Assembly: GCF_001598915.1 (NCBI RefSeq)
Contig: NZ_BDAP01000002.1
Coordinates: 186,001 to 250,000, forward strand
Reading direction: 5' to 3'
DNA: 64,000 nt
Source of the DNA: Williamsia muralis NBRC 105860
Lineage (GTDB): Bacteria > Actinomycetota > Actinomycetes > Mycobacteriales > Mycobacteriaceae
The translations under genes and the position numbers were made by a program. Shown here piece by piece: positions 53,186-59,852 of the stretch (the stretch's first letter is position 1; the number at the start of each line of letters is the position of its first letter). Under the pieces are notes generated by a model. That model was not told the DNA's origin, ran no database searches, and was given only the letters and a program-made list of their open reading frames with translations.

Positions 53186-53899
53186 TCAATTGTCCTGTGC
53201 GGGGTGGATGGCGGCCCGTGTCTCGGTGATGACATTGGTGGTCACGCCGGGTTTCGGCAGCGCCACCCCGATGAGGCTGTCGCGGGTGATGATCTCGGCG
53301 AGCTCGTCTTCGCTCCAACCCTCGGTGCCGGGCGGTTGCATGGGCATCACCATGAATCGGTGCTTCTGATTCGAATCTTGCACCCGCACAGCAACATCGT
53401 CGGGAAGGTAGAGGCCGAATTCGGCGAGTACCTGACGGGGCCACCGAACCATGCGGCGCCGGTAATTGGGGGTGCGGTACCACTCAGGCGAGTTGCCGAG
53501 GATGGGTCGCGGATAGCAGGAGCACAGCGCGCAGACGATGACGTTGTGAACGGTGGGGGTGTCTTCCAGAATGGAGAAGGCGGTGAAATCGCTGGGGGTT
53601 CCGAAACCGGTGGGTTCGAGCCAATCGACACCGACCTCCTTGCTTGCCGCCATCGGTTCACTCAAGGCGAGTTGTTTGAACTCGGGATCGAGCCAGGCGC
53701 GAGCAACGAGGCGCGCCGCGGGCGTCGGCCCGATTTGCTCCGCGAACTCGGTGAACAGCCGGTGCTCTTCTGCGGTGAAAAGTCCTTTCTCGATGCAGAG
53801 TTCGCGCAACGCGATCTCGAGCACCTCGAAATCGGTCACCTCGTCGACCATCGGGGCGACAGTCCGGTCGTGGTCGTGGTCGTGGTCGTGCTCGGTCAT
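53186..53899 (-). CDS. Thiocyanate hydrolase-type gamma subunit (metal-binding subunit)
   Basis: A 237-residue metal-binding subunit of the nitrile hydratase superfamily. The N-terminus is His/Asp-rich (MTEHDHDHDHDRTV). The metal site is Cys123-Ala-Leu-Cys126-Ser-Cys128, where two Cys are normally oxidised to sulfinic and sulfenic acids around Co(III) or Fe(III). Flanking YPRPILGNSPEWYRTPNYRR and MVRWPRQVLAEFG closely resemble thiocyanate hydrolase gamma (ScnC) as I remember it, more than true nitrile hydratases. ATG 53899 has AGGGGGA upstream. It lies 16 nt behind the fused small subunit and 1 nt before the activator. It probably hydrolyses thiocyanate or a related nitrile; cobalt is likely. 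Confidence 0.8.
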   Translation of the reverse strand: MTEHDHDHDHDRTVAPMVDEVTDFEVLEIALRELCIEKGLFTAEEHRLFTEFAEQIGPTPAARLVARAWLDPEFKQLALSEPMAASKEVGVDWLEPTGFGTPSDFTAFSILEDTPTVHNVIVCALCSCYPRPILGNSPEWYRTPNYRRRMVRWPRQVLAEFGLYLPDDVAVRVQDSNQKHRFMVMPMQPPGTEGWSEDELAEIITRDSLIGVALPKPGVTTNVITETRAAIHPAQDN

Positions 53900-53915
53900 T
53901 CCCCCTGTCCTTCCC

Positions 53916-54752
53916 CTACGCCGATGCAAGCCACCGTTGCGGTATCTCGGTGCGCAGGATGTCATCTGGTGTGCCGGTATAGCCCTCCCACAGCTCCGCC
54001 ATCTCGAACCCGACGACGTAGAACCACTCCGGTTTCGCGTCCTCGCGACCCCATGTTTCGTCTTCGGGTGCCGGACTCTCGTAGGCGACGGATTCGATCC
54101 GTCCATGGGCTCCGCGCACGTACTCAGGTGTGCGGGTGTAGAGCAGCACCGGGAGTTCGCGGACGAGGACGCGATCGCCAACTGCGAACGCGGGTTCGCC
54201 GGCCTGTCCCGCGTAGATCTGCGGATCCCCGATTCCCACCGCGTGCCGATGATGGGTGTTGCGTGTGACGCCGGACCCGTCGCCCTCGTGGCGCGGTGTG
54301 GCCTCGAGTCTGTTGCCGGACAGCCCGTCCGGGTAGCGGTTCTGGACTTCCAACATTCGCTCGGCGAGTTCTCCGAGGCCGATGTGGTGCTTCTCCACGA
54401 GTATTCGCGCAACGGCGTAAAGCCAACGGCCGTAATACGGTATCCCGAGGTACACCGCTCGGCCGACGTCGACGTTGCCGATGCGCCGGCGTTCTTCGGA
54501 CAGCCAGATTCCCCGCCACGCGAGAACCTCGCACATCACGTATGTCATGTGCTCCCAGTACTCGTACGCCTTGTTCTCGTACTTCAACGGCGCATCGGGT
54601 TCGCCGCCGACGTCGTGAACGGGCTTCATGTACGCGACAAACCGTTTGTGGTCGAGAAGGTCTGGTGTCGGTGCGTCAGGGAGTTCGGGATAGGACGACT
54701 GAAGTCGGGCGATCAGGTCGAGTTGCTCGGCGCGTTCTTGTGAGGTGCTCAT
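53916..54752 (-). CDS. Thiocyanate hydrolase-type beta-alpha fusion subunit
   Basis: A 278-residue protein covering a nitrile hydratase beta-type subunit in one chain. The N-terminal part (about 1-140) contains KPVHDVGGEPDAPLKYENKA, WRGIWLSEERRR and VYLGIPYYGRWLYAVARILV, which I recognise from ScnB of thiocyanate hydrolase. A linker (about 141-164) is followed by an SH3-like C-terminal part with VGIGDPQIYAGQAGEPAF and TRTPEYVRGAHGRIESVAYE matching ScnA. In Thiobacillus thiocyanate hydrolase these are two proteins. Nitrile hydratases also have a single beta chain, so this arrangement may be ancestral rather than a new fusion. It is first in the operon. Confidence 0.8.
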   Translation of the reverse strand: MSTSQERAEQLDLIARLQSSYPELPDAPTPDLLDHKRFVAYMKPVHDVGGEPDAPLKYENKAYEYWEHMTYVMCEVLAWRGIWLSEERRRIGNVDVGRAVYLGIPYYGRWLYAVARILVEKHHIGLGELAERMLEVQNRYPDGLSGNRLEATPRHEGDGSGVTRNTHHRHAVGIGDPQIYAGQAGEPAFAVGDRVLVRELPVLLYTRTPEYVRGAHGRIESVAYESPAPEDETWGREDAKPEWFYVVGFEMAELWEGYTGTPDDILRTEIPQRWLASA

Positions 54753-54855
54753 ACGCCCTCCTCAGGAGTCGCACCTTCGGCGTGTCCGAGCAGTGAATGT
54801 ACTCCGCGTTCTTATCGGGCGAACCGGAATTCGGAAAGAAGTGGTGGGGAAGAAC

Positions 54856-55779
54856 TCACCGATCAAGTGAGACCTCTTGGGCAAGACGTGAGAGCTTGTC
54901 GGGATTGCGCACGATATAAAGACCCGTGATCTTGCCCTCGTCGAACCTGAACGACACCGCATTGTCGATCTGTCCATCGATGCTGACGATGAGAGCGGGG
55001 GAGCCGTTGATCAGGACTCGCTCGGTGGACACCGATCCCTCGATTCGTGGCAGGCCGCCGGCGAGGAGTCGTGCCACGCGGTCGGACCCGACGATGGGGC
55101 GCACAACGGCCTTCTTGACTCCGCCTCCGTCGCCGAGGAGAACCACATCAGGTGCGAGGAGGTCGACCAGCTCTTGCAGATCACCCGTTTCGACGGCGTG
55201 CTGAAAGGCTTGCAGGGCAACCCGCGATTCGTCGGGACTCACAGTGCCTCGCGGTCGGCGAGCGGCAACATGAGCGCGGGCTCGGTGAGCAATCTGTCTG
55301 ACGGCGGCGGAGGTCTTGTCGACGGCGATCGCGATCTCGTCATACGGAAGGTCGAAAACCTCCCGCAATACGAACACCGCCCTCTCGGTGGGTGCAAGAG
55401 TCTCCATCACGAGCAGCATCGCCATCGACACGCTCTCGGCCAGCTCGACGTCATCCGCCACATCGGGTGCTGTCAGCAATGGTTCCGGCAGCCATGGGCC
55501 GACATACGACTCACGTCGACGGCCCAGCGTCCGCAACCGTGACAGTGCCTGGTGGGTGGCGATTGTGACCAGATACGCGCGCTCGTTACGCACGTCGTCG
55601 AGGTCGACTCCCGCCCAGCGCATCCAGGTCTCTTGCAACGCATCCTCGGCGTCGGCAGCCGAACCGAGGATCTCGTAGGCAATCGTGAACAGCAGATTGC
55701 GATGAGCGAGGAACACGTCGGTCGCGGCATCAGAATGTCCGCCGGGGGCGTCGGCTGCGGTCAGGGGCTCGTCGGTCAT
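54856..55779 (-). CDS. ECF41-family sigma factor (SigJ-like)
   Basis: A 307-residue extracytoplasmic-function sigma factor. Region 2 contains LFTIAYEILGSAADAEDALQ and QETWMRWAG, region 4 has ERAVFVLREVFDLPYDEIA and VDKTSAAVRQIAHRARAHV. A SnoaL-like C-terminal domain of about 110 residues follows, with the DGGGVKKA motif that identifies ECF41 proteins. In ECF41 the C-terminal domain itself controls activity instead of a separate anti-sigma factor, and none is encoded here. It is divergent from a carboxymuconolactone decarboxylase-like gene, its usual partner, and has a matching promoter upstream. Confidence 0.85.
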   Translation of the reverse strand: MTDEPLTAADAPGGHSDAATDVFLAHRNLLFTIAYEILGSAADAEDALQETWMRWAGVDLDDVRNERAYLVTIATHQALSRLRTLGRRRESYVGPWLPEPLLTAPDVADDVELAESVSMAMLLVMETLAPTERAVFVLREVFDLPYDEIAIAVDKTSAAVRQIAHRARAHVAARRPRGTVSPDESRVALQAFQHAVETGDLQELVDLLAPDVVLLGDGGGVKKAVVRPIVGSDRVARLLAGGLPRIEGSVSTERVLINGSPALIVSIDGQIDNAVSFRFDEGKITGLYIVRNPDKLSRLAQEVSLDR

Positions 55780-55815
55780 CGGTGCCTTCCTTGCGTTGGT
55801 CGCTTGTTCCCATGA

Positions 55816-55842
55816 GACGCCCGTGTCGGCGAATGTGTGACA
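55816..55842 (-). promoter_or_regulatory. ECF41 promoter of the sigma factor gene
   Basis: On the minus strand, TGTCACA (55842-55836) and CGTC (55819-55816) are separated by 16 nt, exactly the published ECF41 promoter pattern TGTCACA-N16-CGTC. It lies 37 nt before the sigma factor ATG. This indicates autoregulation. Confidence 0.75.
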
Positions 55843-55854
55843 CCTGGCTGGGGG

Positions 55855-55881
55855 TGTCACAACCGGAGGCTCGCCGACATC
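55855..55881 (+). promoter_or_regulatory. ECF41-type promoter of the decarboxylase-like gene
   Basis: TGTCACA (55855-55861) is followed after 16 nt by CATC (55878-55881), one base away from the ECF41 -10 core CGTC. It points to the gene at 55934. The two divergent promoters face away from each other with 12 nt between their -35 boxes. Confidence 0.6.
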
Positions 55882-55933
55882 TCGTGGTTGTCGCATTCCG
55901 CGACAGACACCATCTCAAGTGAGGACATGATCA

Positions 55934-56419
55934 ATGGTTGCCCGATTCGACATGCTCGACAATGACGTCGCCGCGAAGTTCAGCAAGCGGTTCCTCAACG
56001 CCGGCCTGGTGATCGACGATTCGCCACTGCCGAGATCGACCCAGGAACTGGTCAAGATTCGCGCCAGTCAGATCAACGGGTGTGGATTCTGCACGGACAT
56101 GCACACCAAGGAGGCGGCTGCAGCCGGGGAAACATCGACGCGGCTCAATTTGATTGCCGTGTGGCGTGAGGCAACCGTGTTCACAGACGCCGAGCGTGCT
56201 GCGTTGACCCTCACCGAAGAAGCCACCCGACTCGCCGATCATCACCGTGGCGTCCGCGATGAAACCTGGGCGGAGGTTCGCAAACACCATGACGACGATC
56301 AGGTTGGCGCCCTGATTTGTCTCATCGCATTGATCAACGCAGCCAATCGGATCAACGTGATCGTGAAGACGCCGGCAGGCGCCTACGAGCCAGGCATGTT
56401 CGCGCAGATGGCGAACTGA
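55934..56419 (+). CDS. Carboxymuconolactone decarboxylase/AhpD-like protein
   Basis: A 161-residue AhpD-fold protein with the CxxC redox motif in INGCGFCTDMHTKEAAAAGE, the second half of the family signature including His. These proteins act as peroxidase reductants or decarboxylases; the CxxC version suggests a thiol-disulfide role. Adjacent to ECF41 sigma factors, it is the standard regulatory target in the family. The start ATG at 55934 has GAGGA upstream. The protein is probably induced by the sigma factor under an unknown stress. Confidence 0.85.
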   Translation: MVARFDMLDNDVAAKFSKRFLNAGLVIDDSPLPRSTQELVKIRASQINGCGFCTDMHTKEAAAAGETSTRLNLIAVWREATVFTDAERAALTLTEEATRLADHHRGVRDETWAEVRKHHDDDQVGALICLIALINAANRINVIVKTPAGAYEPGMFAQMAN

Positions 56420-56447
56420 TCGGTGCGTGTGCGGCCGGGCGACGCAC

Positions 56448-56807
56448 TCAGCGGCAGCAGGAGGGGTCGAGAACCTGCCGCAGGGCCTGCAACGCGTCGG
56501 TGTGGGCGCGGTAGTAGACGTTCATGCCGCGTCGCTCCGGCCGCACCATGCCCGCCTTCTTGAGTTGTCCGAGATGGTGACTGACCGTCGGCTCGGACAA
56601 CTTCACGGCCGCGGCGAGGTCGCAGGTGCACACCTCACCCGACTCAGCCGTGAGGAGAATCGACATGAGCTTGATCCGCGCCGGGTCGGCAAGTGCCTTG
56701 AGCCGCAACGCAACTTCCAGCGCGGCCGCATCGTCCATTGGTGACGCAGAGACCGGCGCGCAGCAGATGGGAGCCGTCATGTCGATCACCGGAAGAGTCT
56801 TGGGCAT
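56448..56807 (-). CDS. arsR: ArsR-family metalloregulator
   Basis: A 119-residue winged-helix repressor. Cys residues at 15-16 (APICCAPV), in VCTCDLAAAVKLSEPTVSHH (recognition helix) and at the C-terminus (PSCCR) match the As(III)-binding pattern of actinobacterial ArsR. Binding As(III) releases the DNA. It is divergent from the ArsI/CadI gene over an ArsR-type palindrome at 56829. ATG 56807 is used; an internal ATG (56780) with GGTGA upstream is equally possible. A second ArsR is at 59380. Confidence 0.85.
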   Translation of the reverse strand: MPKTLPVIDMTAPICCAPVSASPMDDAAALEVALRLKALADPARIKLMSILLTAESGEVCTCDLAAAVKLSEPTVSHHLGQLKKAGMVRPERRGMNVYYRAHTDALQALRQVLDPSCCR

Positions 56808-56828
56808 GCCTGAACTCTACCGACTTCC

Positions 56829-56842
56829 TTGACATATGTCGA
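56829..56842. promoter_or_regulatory. ArsR operator at the arsR-arsI divergent promoter
   Basis: TTGACA-TA-TGTCGA (56829-56842) is an imperfect palindrome of the ArsR/SmtB type. It lies between the divergent arsR and ArsI/CadI genes. The second operator of this locus, at 59775-59790, shares the TTGACA-N2-TGTCGA core exactly. A weaker related sequence, TTCGACGTATGTC, occurs at 56873-56885. Confidence 0.65.
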
Positions 56843-56905
56843 AAAGGTAGCAAGTGTGGGTGAGGCAAGTAATTCGACGTATGTCTCACAGGTGGAGGTT
56901 AGGCC

Positions 56906-57385
56906 ATGTCCCGTATGCAGCTGGCACTCAATGTCGACGACTTGGATCAGGCGGTCGCGTTCTACTCGAAATTGTTCGACGTCCCGCCGGCCAAACTCAA
57001 GCCCGGATATGCGAACTTCGCGGTGACGGAACCGCCACTGAAGTTGGTCCTGCTGGAAAACCCAGGCAAAGGCGGAACGATCAACCATCTCGGGGTCGAG
57101 GTGGAGTCGAGCGAGAAGGTTCACAGCGAGACCGCCAGACTCAGCGGCGAAGGACTGTTCACCGAAGAAGAGATCAACTCGACATGCTGCTTCGCCACCC
57201 AGGACAAGGTGTGGGTGACCGGACCGGCGGGTGAGAAGTGGGAGGTGTACACCGTTCTCGCGGATTCGGACACGTTTGGCACCAGCCCGAAGTTGTTGTT
57301 GGACAGTAGTACCGAGGCGAACCCGACTGATTCGGTGTGTTGCGGTTCAGCTGCAGGGGAAGATCTCAGCAAGTCCTGCTGCTAG
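56906..57385 (+). CDS. ArsI/CadI-family organoarsenical or metal-resistance dioxygenase
   Basis: A 159-residue VOC-fold protein of the ArsI/CadI family. Gln5, His61 (INHLGVEV) and Glu113 (WEVYTV) are in the positions of the iron ligands of ArsI, the C-As lyase that demethylates methylarsenite, and Cys94-Cys95 (NSTCCFATQDKVWV) form the As(III)-binding pair. The C-terminus is Cys-rich (SVCCGSAAGEDLSKSCC). CadI homologues in mycobacteria are cadmium-inducible. Given the arsenic genes around it, organoarsenical detoxification is likely. Confidence 0.85.
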   Translation: MSRMQLALNVDDLDQAVAFYSKLFDVPPAKLKPGYANFAVTEPPLKLVLLENPGKGGTINHLGVEVESSEKVHSETARLSGEGLFTEEEINSTCCFATQDKVWVTGPAGEKWEVYTVLADSDTFGTSPKLLLDSSTEANPTDSVCCGSAAGEDLSKSCC

Positions 57386-57404
57386 TTGGTTCGCTCCTGG
57401 TCCG

Positions 57405-57836
57405 CCCCGCTCGGGGTTCTGGCTGTTGCTCGGTCTGTAGCGCGAGCTTCTCCGAGTTTCGCCAGCTGCCCACCAACCCCGCTCGGTGTTCTCGCCGGCG
57501 CTCGGTCTGTAGCGCGAGCGTGTGCGAGTTTCGTGAGCTGGCCAGAAACCCCGCTCGCTGTCCTGGTCGTTGCTCGGTCTGTAGTGCGAGCGTTTGCGGG
57601 TCTTGTGAGCTGCCCACCGACCCCGCTCGCTGTCCTCGCCGATGCTCGCCCCGCAGACCGAGCCTCCGCGGGTTTTGCGAGCTGACCCGCTACCCGGCTC
57701 GCCTCCCTCGCCGTTGCTCGGTCTGTAGCGCGAGCTTCTCCGAGTTTCGTGAGCTGACCAGAAACCCCGCTCGGTGTTTTCGCCGTTGCTCGCCCCGCAA
57801 ACCGAGCCTCCGAGTTTCGCGAGCTGCCCACCCAGC
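57405..57836. repeat. Six tandem 72-bp repeats, each with a hairpin
   Basis: Units start near 57405, 57477, 57549, 57621, 57693 and 57765 (the last about 70 bp), followed by a partial unit. Each begins with a CCCCGCTCG-like or close variant and ends near GAGCTGCCCACC or GAGCTGACCAG. Inside is a hairpin GCTCG-N10-CGAGC. In most units the loop reads GTCTGTAGCG; in units 4 and 6 it reads CCCCGCARAC, close to the reverse complement, as if the core had been inverted. The element fills the 465-nt gap between ArsI/CadI and ArsC. The function is unknown; it is not a CRISPR array, because no unique spacers are present. Confidence 0.85.
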
Positions 57837-57849
57837 CCGCTCGAACAGC

Positions 57850-58284
57850 TCAGGTCAATCGGGCGATGAGGTCGGTGACCCGGGTTGCGATGTCGTCGCG
57901 GATCACGCGCATCCGGTCGATGCCCTCGATCCCCCGCAGTGATGGTTCATCGGTGTCCCACACCTCGAGTGTGGTTCCCTCGGGCGGGTTCACCTGCGCG
58001 GCTGTCCCGACGACCACGGTCACGTCAGCGGCGCGCATCAGGTCGTCGGTGAGCTGGCGGGGCCGGTGATCGGAGACATCCACCCCGACCTCGGCGAGAG
58101 TCTGGGCGGACAGCTCGTTCACCCGGCCATCGACCTTCGCTTCGGTGCCCGCTGAGCCTGCGGACAGGGTGGCGCCGGCGATCTTCTGGGCGAGGCCCTG
58201 CGCCATCACCGACTTGCCCCTGTTGCTCACGCATACGAACAGCACGCTGGGAACCCTGTTGGCCATTGGCATTTCATCAGACAT
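57850..58284 (-). CDS. arsC: Arsenate reductase, low-molecular-weight phosphatase type
   Basis: A 144-residue LMW-phosphatase-fold arsenate reductase. The P-loop is LFVCVSNRGKSVMAQGLAQ, with the first Cys as nucleophile. DTDEPSLRGIEG and the preceding WDTDEP carry the general acid Asp. In mycothiol-containing actinobacteria this group uses mycothiol and mycoredoxin; the lack of extra cysteines fits that. The start at ATG 58284 overlaps the 3' end of the Acr3 gene by 8 nt, and later ATGs are possible. It follows Acr3 in the operon. Confidence 0.85.
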   Translation of the reverse strand: MSDEMPMANRVPSVLFVCVSNRGKSVMAQGLAQKIAGATLSAGSAGTEAKVDGRVNELSAQTLAEVGVDVSDHRPRQLTDDLMRAADVTVVVGTAAQVNPPEGTTLEVWDTDEPSLRGIEGIDRMRVIRDDIATRVTDLIARLT

Positions 58285-59383
58285 TGCGCGCCACACCCTC
58301 TGACCGGGAGGACGGTTGCGGGGTGAAGCGTCGACGCAGGGCGAGCGACACGTACACCAGTGCGACGAGGACAGGCACCTCGATCAAGGGCCCGACAACA
58401 CCGGCGAGCGCTTGCCCCGACGTGGCGCCGTAGGTGGCGATGGCGACGGCGATGGCGAGTTCGAAATTGTTGCCCGCCGCGGTGAACGCGAGTGTGGTGG
58501 TGCGTGCGTACCCCAGCCCCATCGCAGCCCCGAACGCGTATCCGCCACCCCACATGACCGCGAAGTACACCAGTAGCGGGAGCGCGATCCGGACCACGTC
58601 GAGAGGCTGCGACGTGATCTGATCACCCTGCAACGCAAACAGAATGACGATCGTGAACAACAGCCCGTACAGCGCCCAGGGGCCGATTCGCGGTAGGAAA
58701 GTTGTCTCGTACCACTCTCGGCCCTTGCGCTTCTCGCCGAGATAACGGGACAGGAAACCGGCGATGAGCGGGATCCCCAGGAAGATCAGCACGGATTGCG
58801 CGATCTGCCAGGGCGACGCCTCGATGGTGGTCTGTTCCAGGCCCAGCCACCCCGGGAGTGCCGAGAGGTAGAACCATCCGAGCACGGCGAACATGACCAC
58901 CTGGAACACCGAGTTGATCGCCACCAGCACTGCGGCAGCTTCGCGATCACCGCACGCGAGGTCGTTCCAGATGATCACCATCGCGATGCACCGTGCCAGC
59001 CCGACGATGATGAGCCCGGTCCGGTACTCGGGCAGATCTGGGAGGAACAGCCATGCCAGGGCGAACATCAGTGCGGGGCCGATCAGCCAGTTCAGCACCA
59101 ACGAGGCCACCAGCAGACGTTTGTCGCCGGTCACGGAGTCGAGACGGTCGTAGCGGACCTTGGCGAGCACCGGGTACATCATGATGAGCAACCCGATGGC
59201 GATGGGCAGCGAGACGCCGTCGACCGAAGTGGCGGAGAGGGTGTTGTTCAGTCCGGGGATCAGCCGGCCGAGCGCCAGGCCGACGACCATCGCGACGCCG
59301 ATCCACACCGGCAGGAAGCGGTCGAGTGTGGACAGCTTCGCGACGACCGCGGGTCTGTCGGCCGCGTTTGTCGCCGTGTTCAC
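58277..59383 (-). CDS. acr3: Arsenite efflux permease Acr3
   Basis: A 368-residue membrane transporter of the ACR3/BASS superfamily with about ten transmembrane segments. Conserved LIIVGLARCIAMVIIWNDLA contains the essential Cys, and TLAFTAAGNNFELAIAVAIA is the family's cross-over motif. It exports As(III) out of the cell. The start at 59383 overlaps the ArsR stop (ATGA), so it is cotranscribed with that regulator. The downstream ArsC provides the As(III). Confidence 0.9.
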   Translation of the reverse strand: MNTATNAADRPAVVAKLSTLDRFLPVWIGVAMVVGLALGRLIPGLNNTLSATSVDGVSLPIAIGLLIMMYPVLAKVRYDRLDSVTGDKRLLVASLVLNWLIGPALMFALAWLFLPDLPEYRTGLIIVGLARCIAMVIIWNDLACGDREAAAVLVAINSVFQVVMFAVLGWFYLSALPGWLGLEQTTIEASPWQIAQSVLIFLGIPLIAGFLSRYLGEKRKGREWYETTFLPRIGPWALYGLLFTIVILFALQGDQITSQPLDVVRIALPLLVYFAVMWGGGYAFGAAMGLGYARTTTLAFTAAGNNFELAIAVAIATYGATSGQALAGVVGPLIEVPVLVALVYVSLALRRRFTPQPSSRSEGVARNV

Positions 59384-59766
59384 GAGGTCACCAGGGCTTC
59401 ATCGACGGTGCGCGACAGATCGGACATGTCGAGTGTCGCCGAAAGCTGTTGCAGCGTAGCGGGTATCACCCGGTAGTAGACCCAGGTTCCGCGGCGCTCA
59501 CAGTCGAGCAGGCCGGCCTGCCGTAGCACCTTCAGGTGATGCGAGATCGTCGGCTGGGATAGGTCGAACGAGTCTGATATGTCGCAGACGCATGCTTCGC
59601 CGCCGAGGTGACTGGCAATCAGGCTCAACAGCCGCAGCCGTACCGGGTCTCCCAACGCCTTGAACATGCGCGCCAGCTGGACGGTGCGGTCCATGCCGAG
59701 CGGTTCGTGGACCAAGGGCGAGCAACAGGCTTCATCGCCGGACGGGTTCGGACTTTGATTCGACAC
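59380..59766 (-). CDS. arsR: ArsR-family regulator of the acr3-arsC operon
   Basis: A 128-residue ArsR repressor. GDPVRLRLLSLIASHLGG precedes the metal-binding VCDISDSFDLSQPTISHHLK with recognition helix, and ACVCD supplies a Cys pair. A Cys pair is also near the N-terminus (DEACCSPL). The GTG at 59766 is chosen because upstream Met codons add an unlike segment. It is the first gene of the operon with Acr3 and ArsC, and an ArsR palindrome covers its promoter at 59775. Confidence 0.85.
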   Translation of the reverse strand: MSNQSPNPSGDEACCSPLVHEPLGMDRTVQLARMFKALGDPVRLRLLSLIASHLGGEACVCDISDSFDLSQPTISHHLKVLRQAGLLDCERRGTWVYYRVIPATLQQLSATLDMSDLSRTVDEALVTS

Positions 59767-59774
59767 CGATCTAT

Positions 59775-59790
59775 ATTGACAGGTGTCGAT
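59775..59790. promoter_or_regulatory. ArsR operator of the arsR-acr3-arsC operon
   Basis: ATTGACA-GG-TGTCGAT (six of seven pairs) is the typical ArsR box, located just before the GTG of the arsR gene. A wider inverted repeat, TCGACACC (59760-59767) with GGTGTCGA (59782-59789), overlaps it and the start codon. It shares the TTGACA-N2-TGTCGA core with the site at 56829. Confidence 0.65.
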
Positions 59791-59852
59791 ACAGTGCGCC
59801 AAATGAACATCGGGCGAACGCCTCGGCCGCCCCTCACCTCGTGGTCAGGCGC

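Noticed and set aside
52825-54752. Plain nitrile hydratase annotation
   Set aside because: The conserved blocks fit thiocyanate hydrolase subunits better from memory; nitrile hydratase is kept as the alternative.
57405-57836. CRISPR array
   Set aside because: The repeats are contiguous with no unique spacers, the unit is too long, and no cas gene is present.
57337-57942. Cys-rich plus-strand frame and a minus-strand Ala/Arg-rich 24-residue repeat frame over the tandem repeats
   Set aside because: Both are by-products of the 72-bp period being divisible by three; neither has a good start or a known family, and the repeat is better described as DNA structure.
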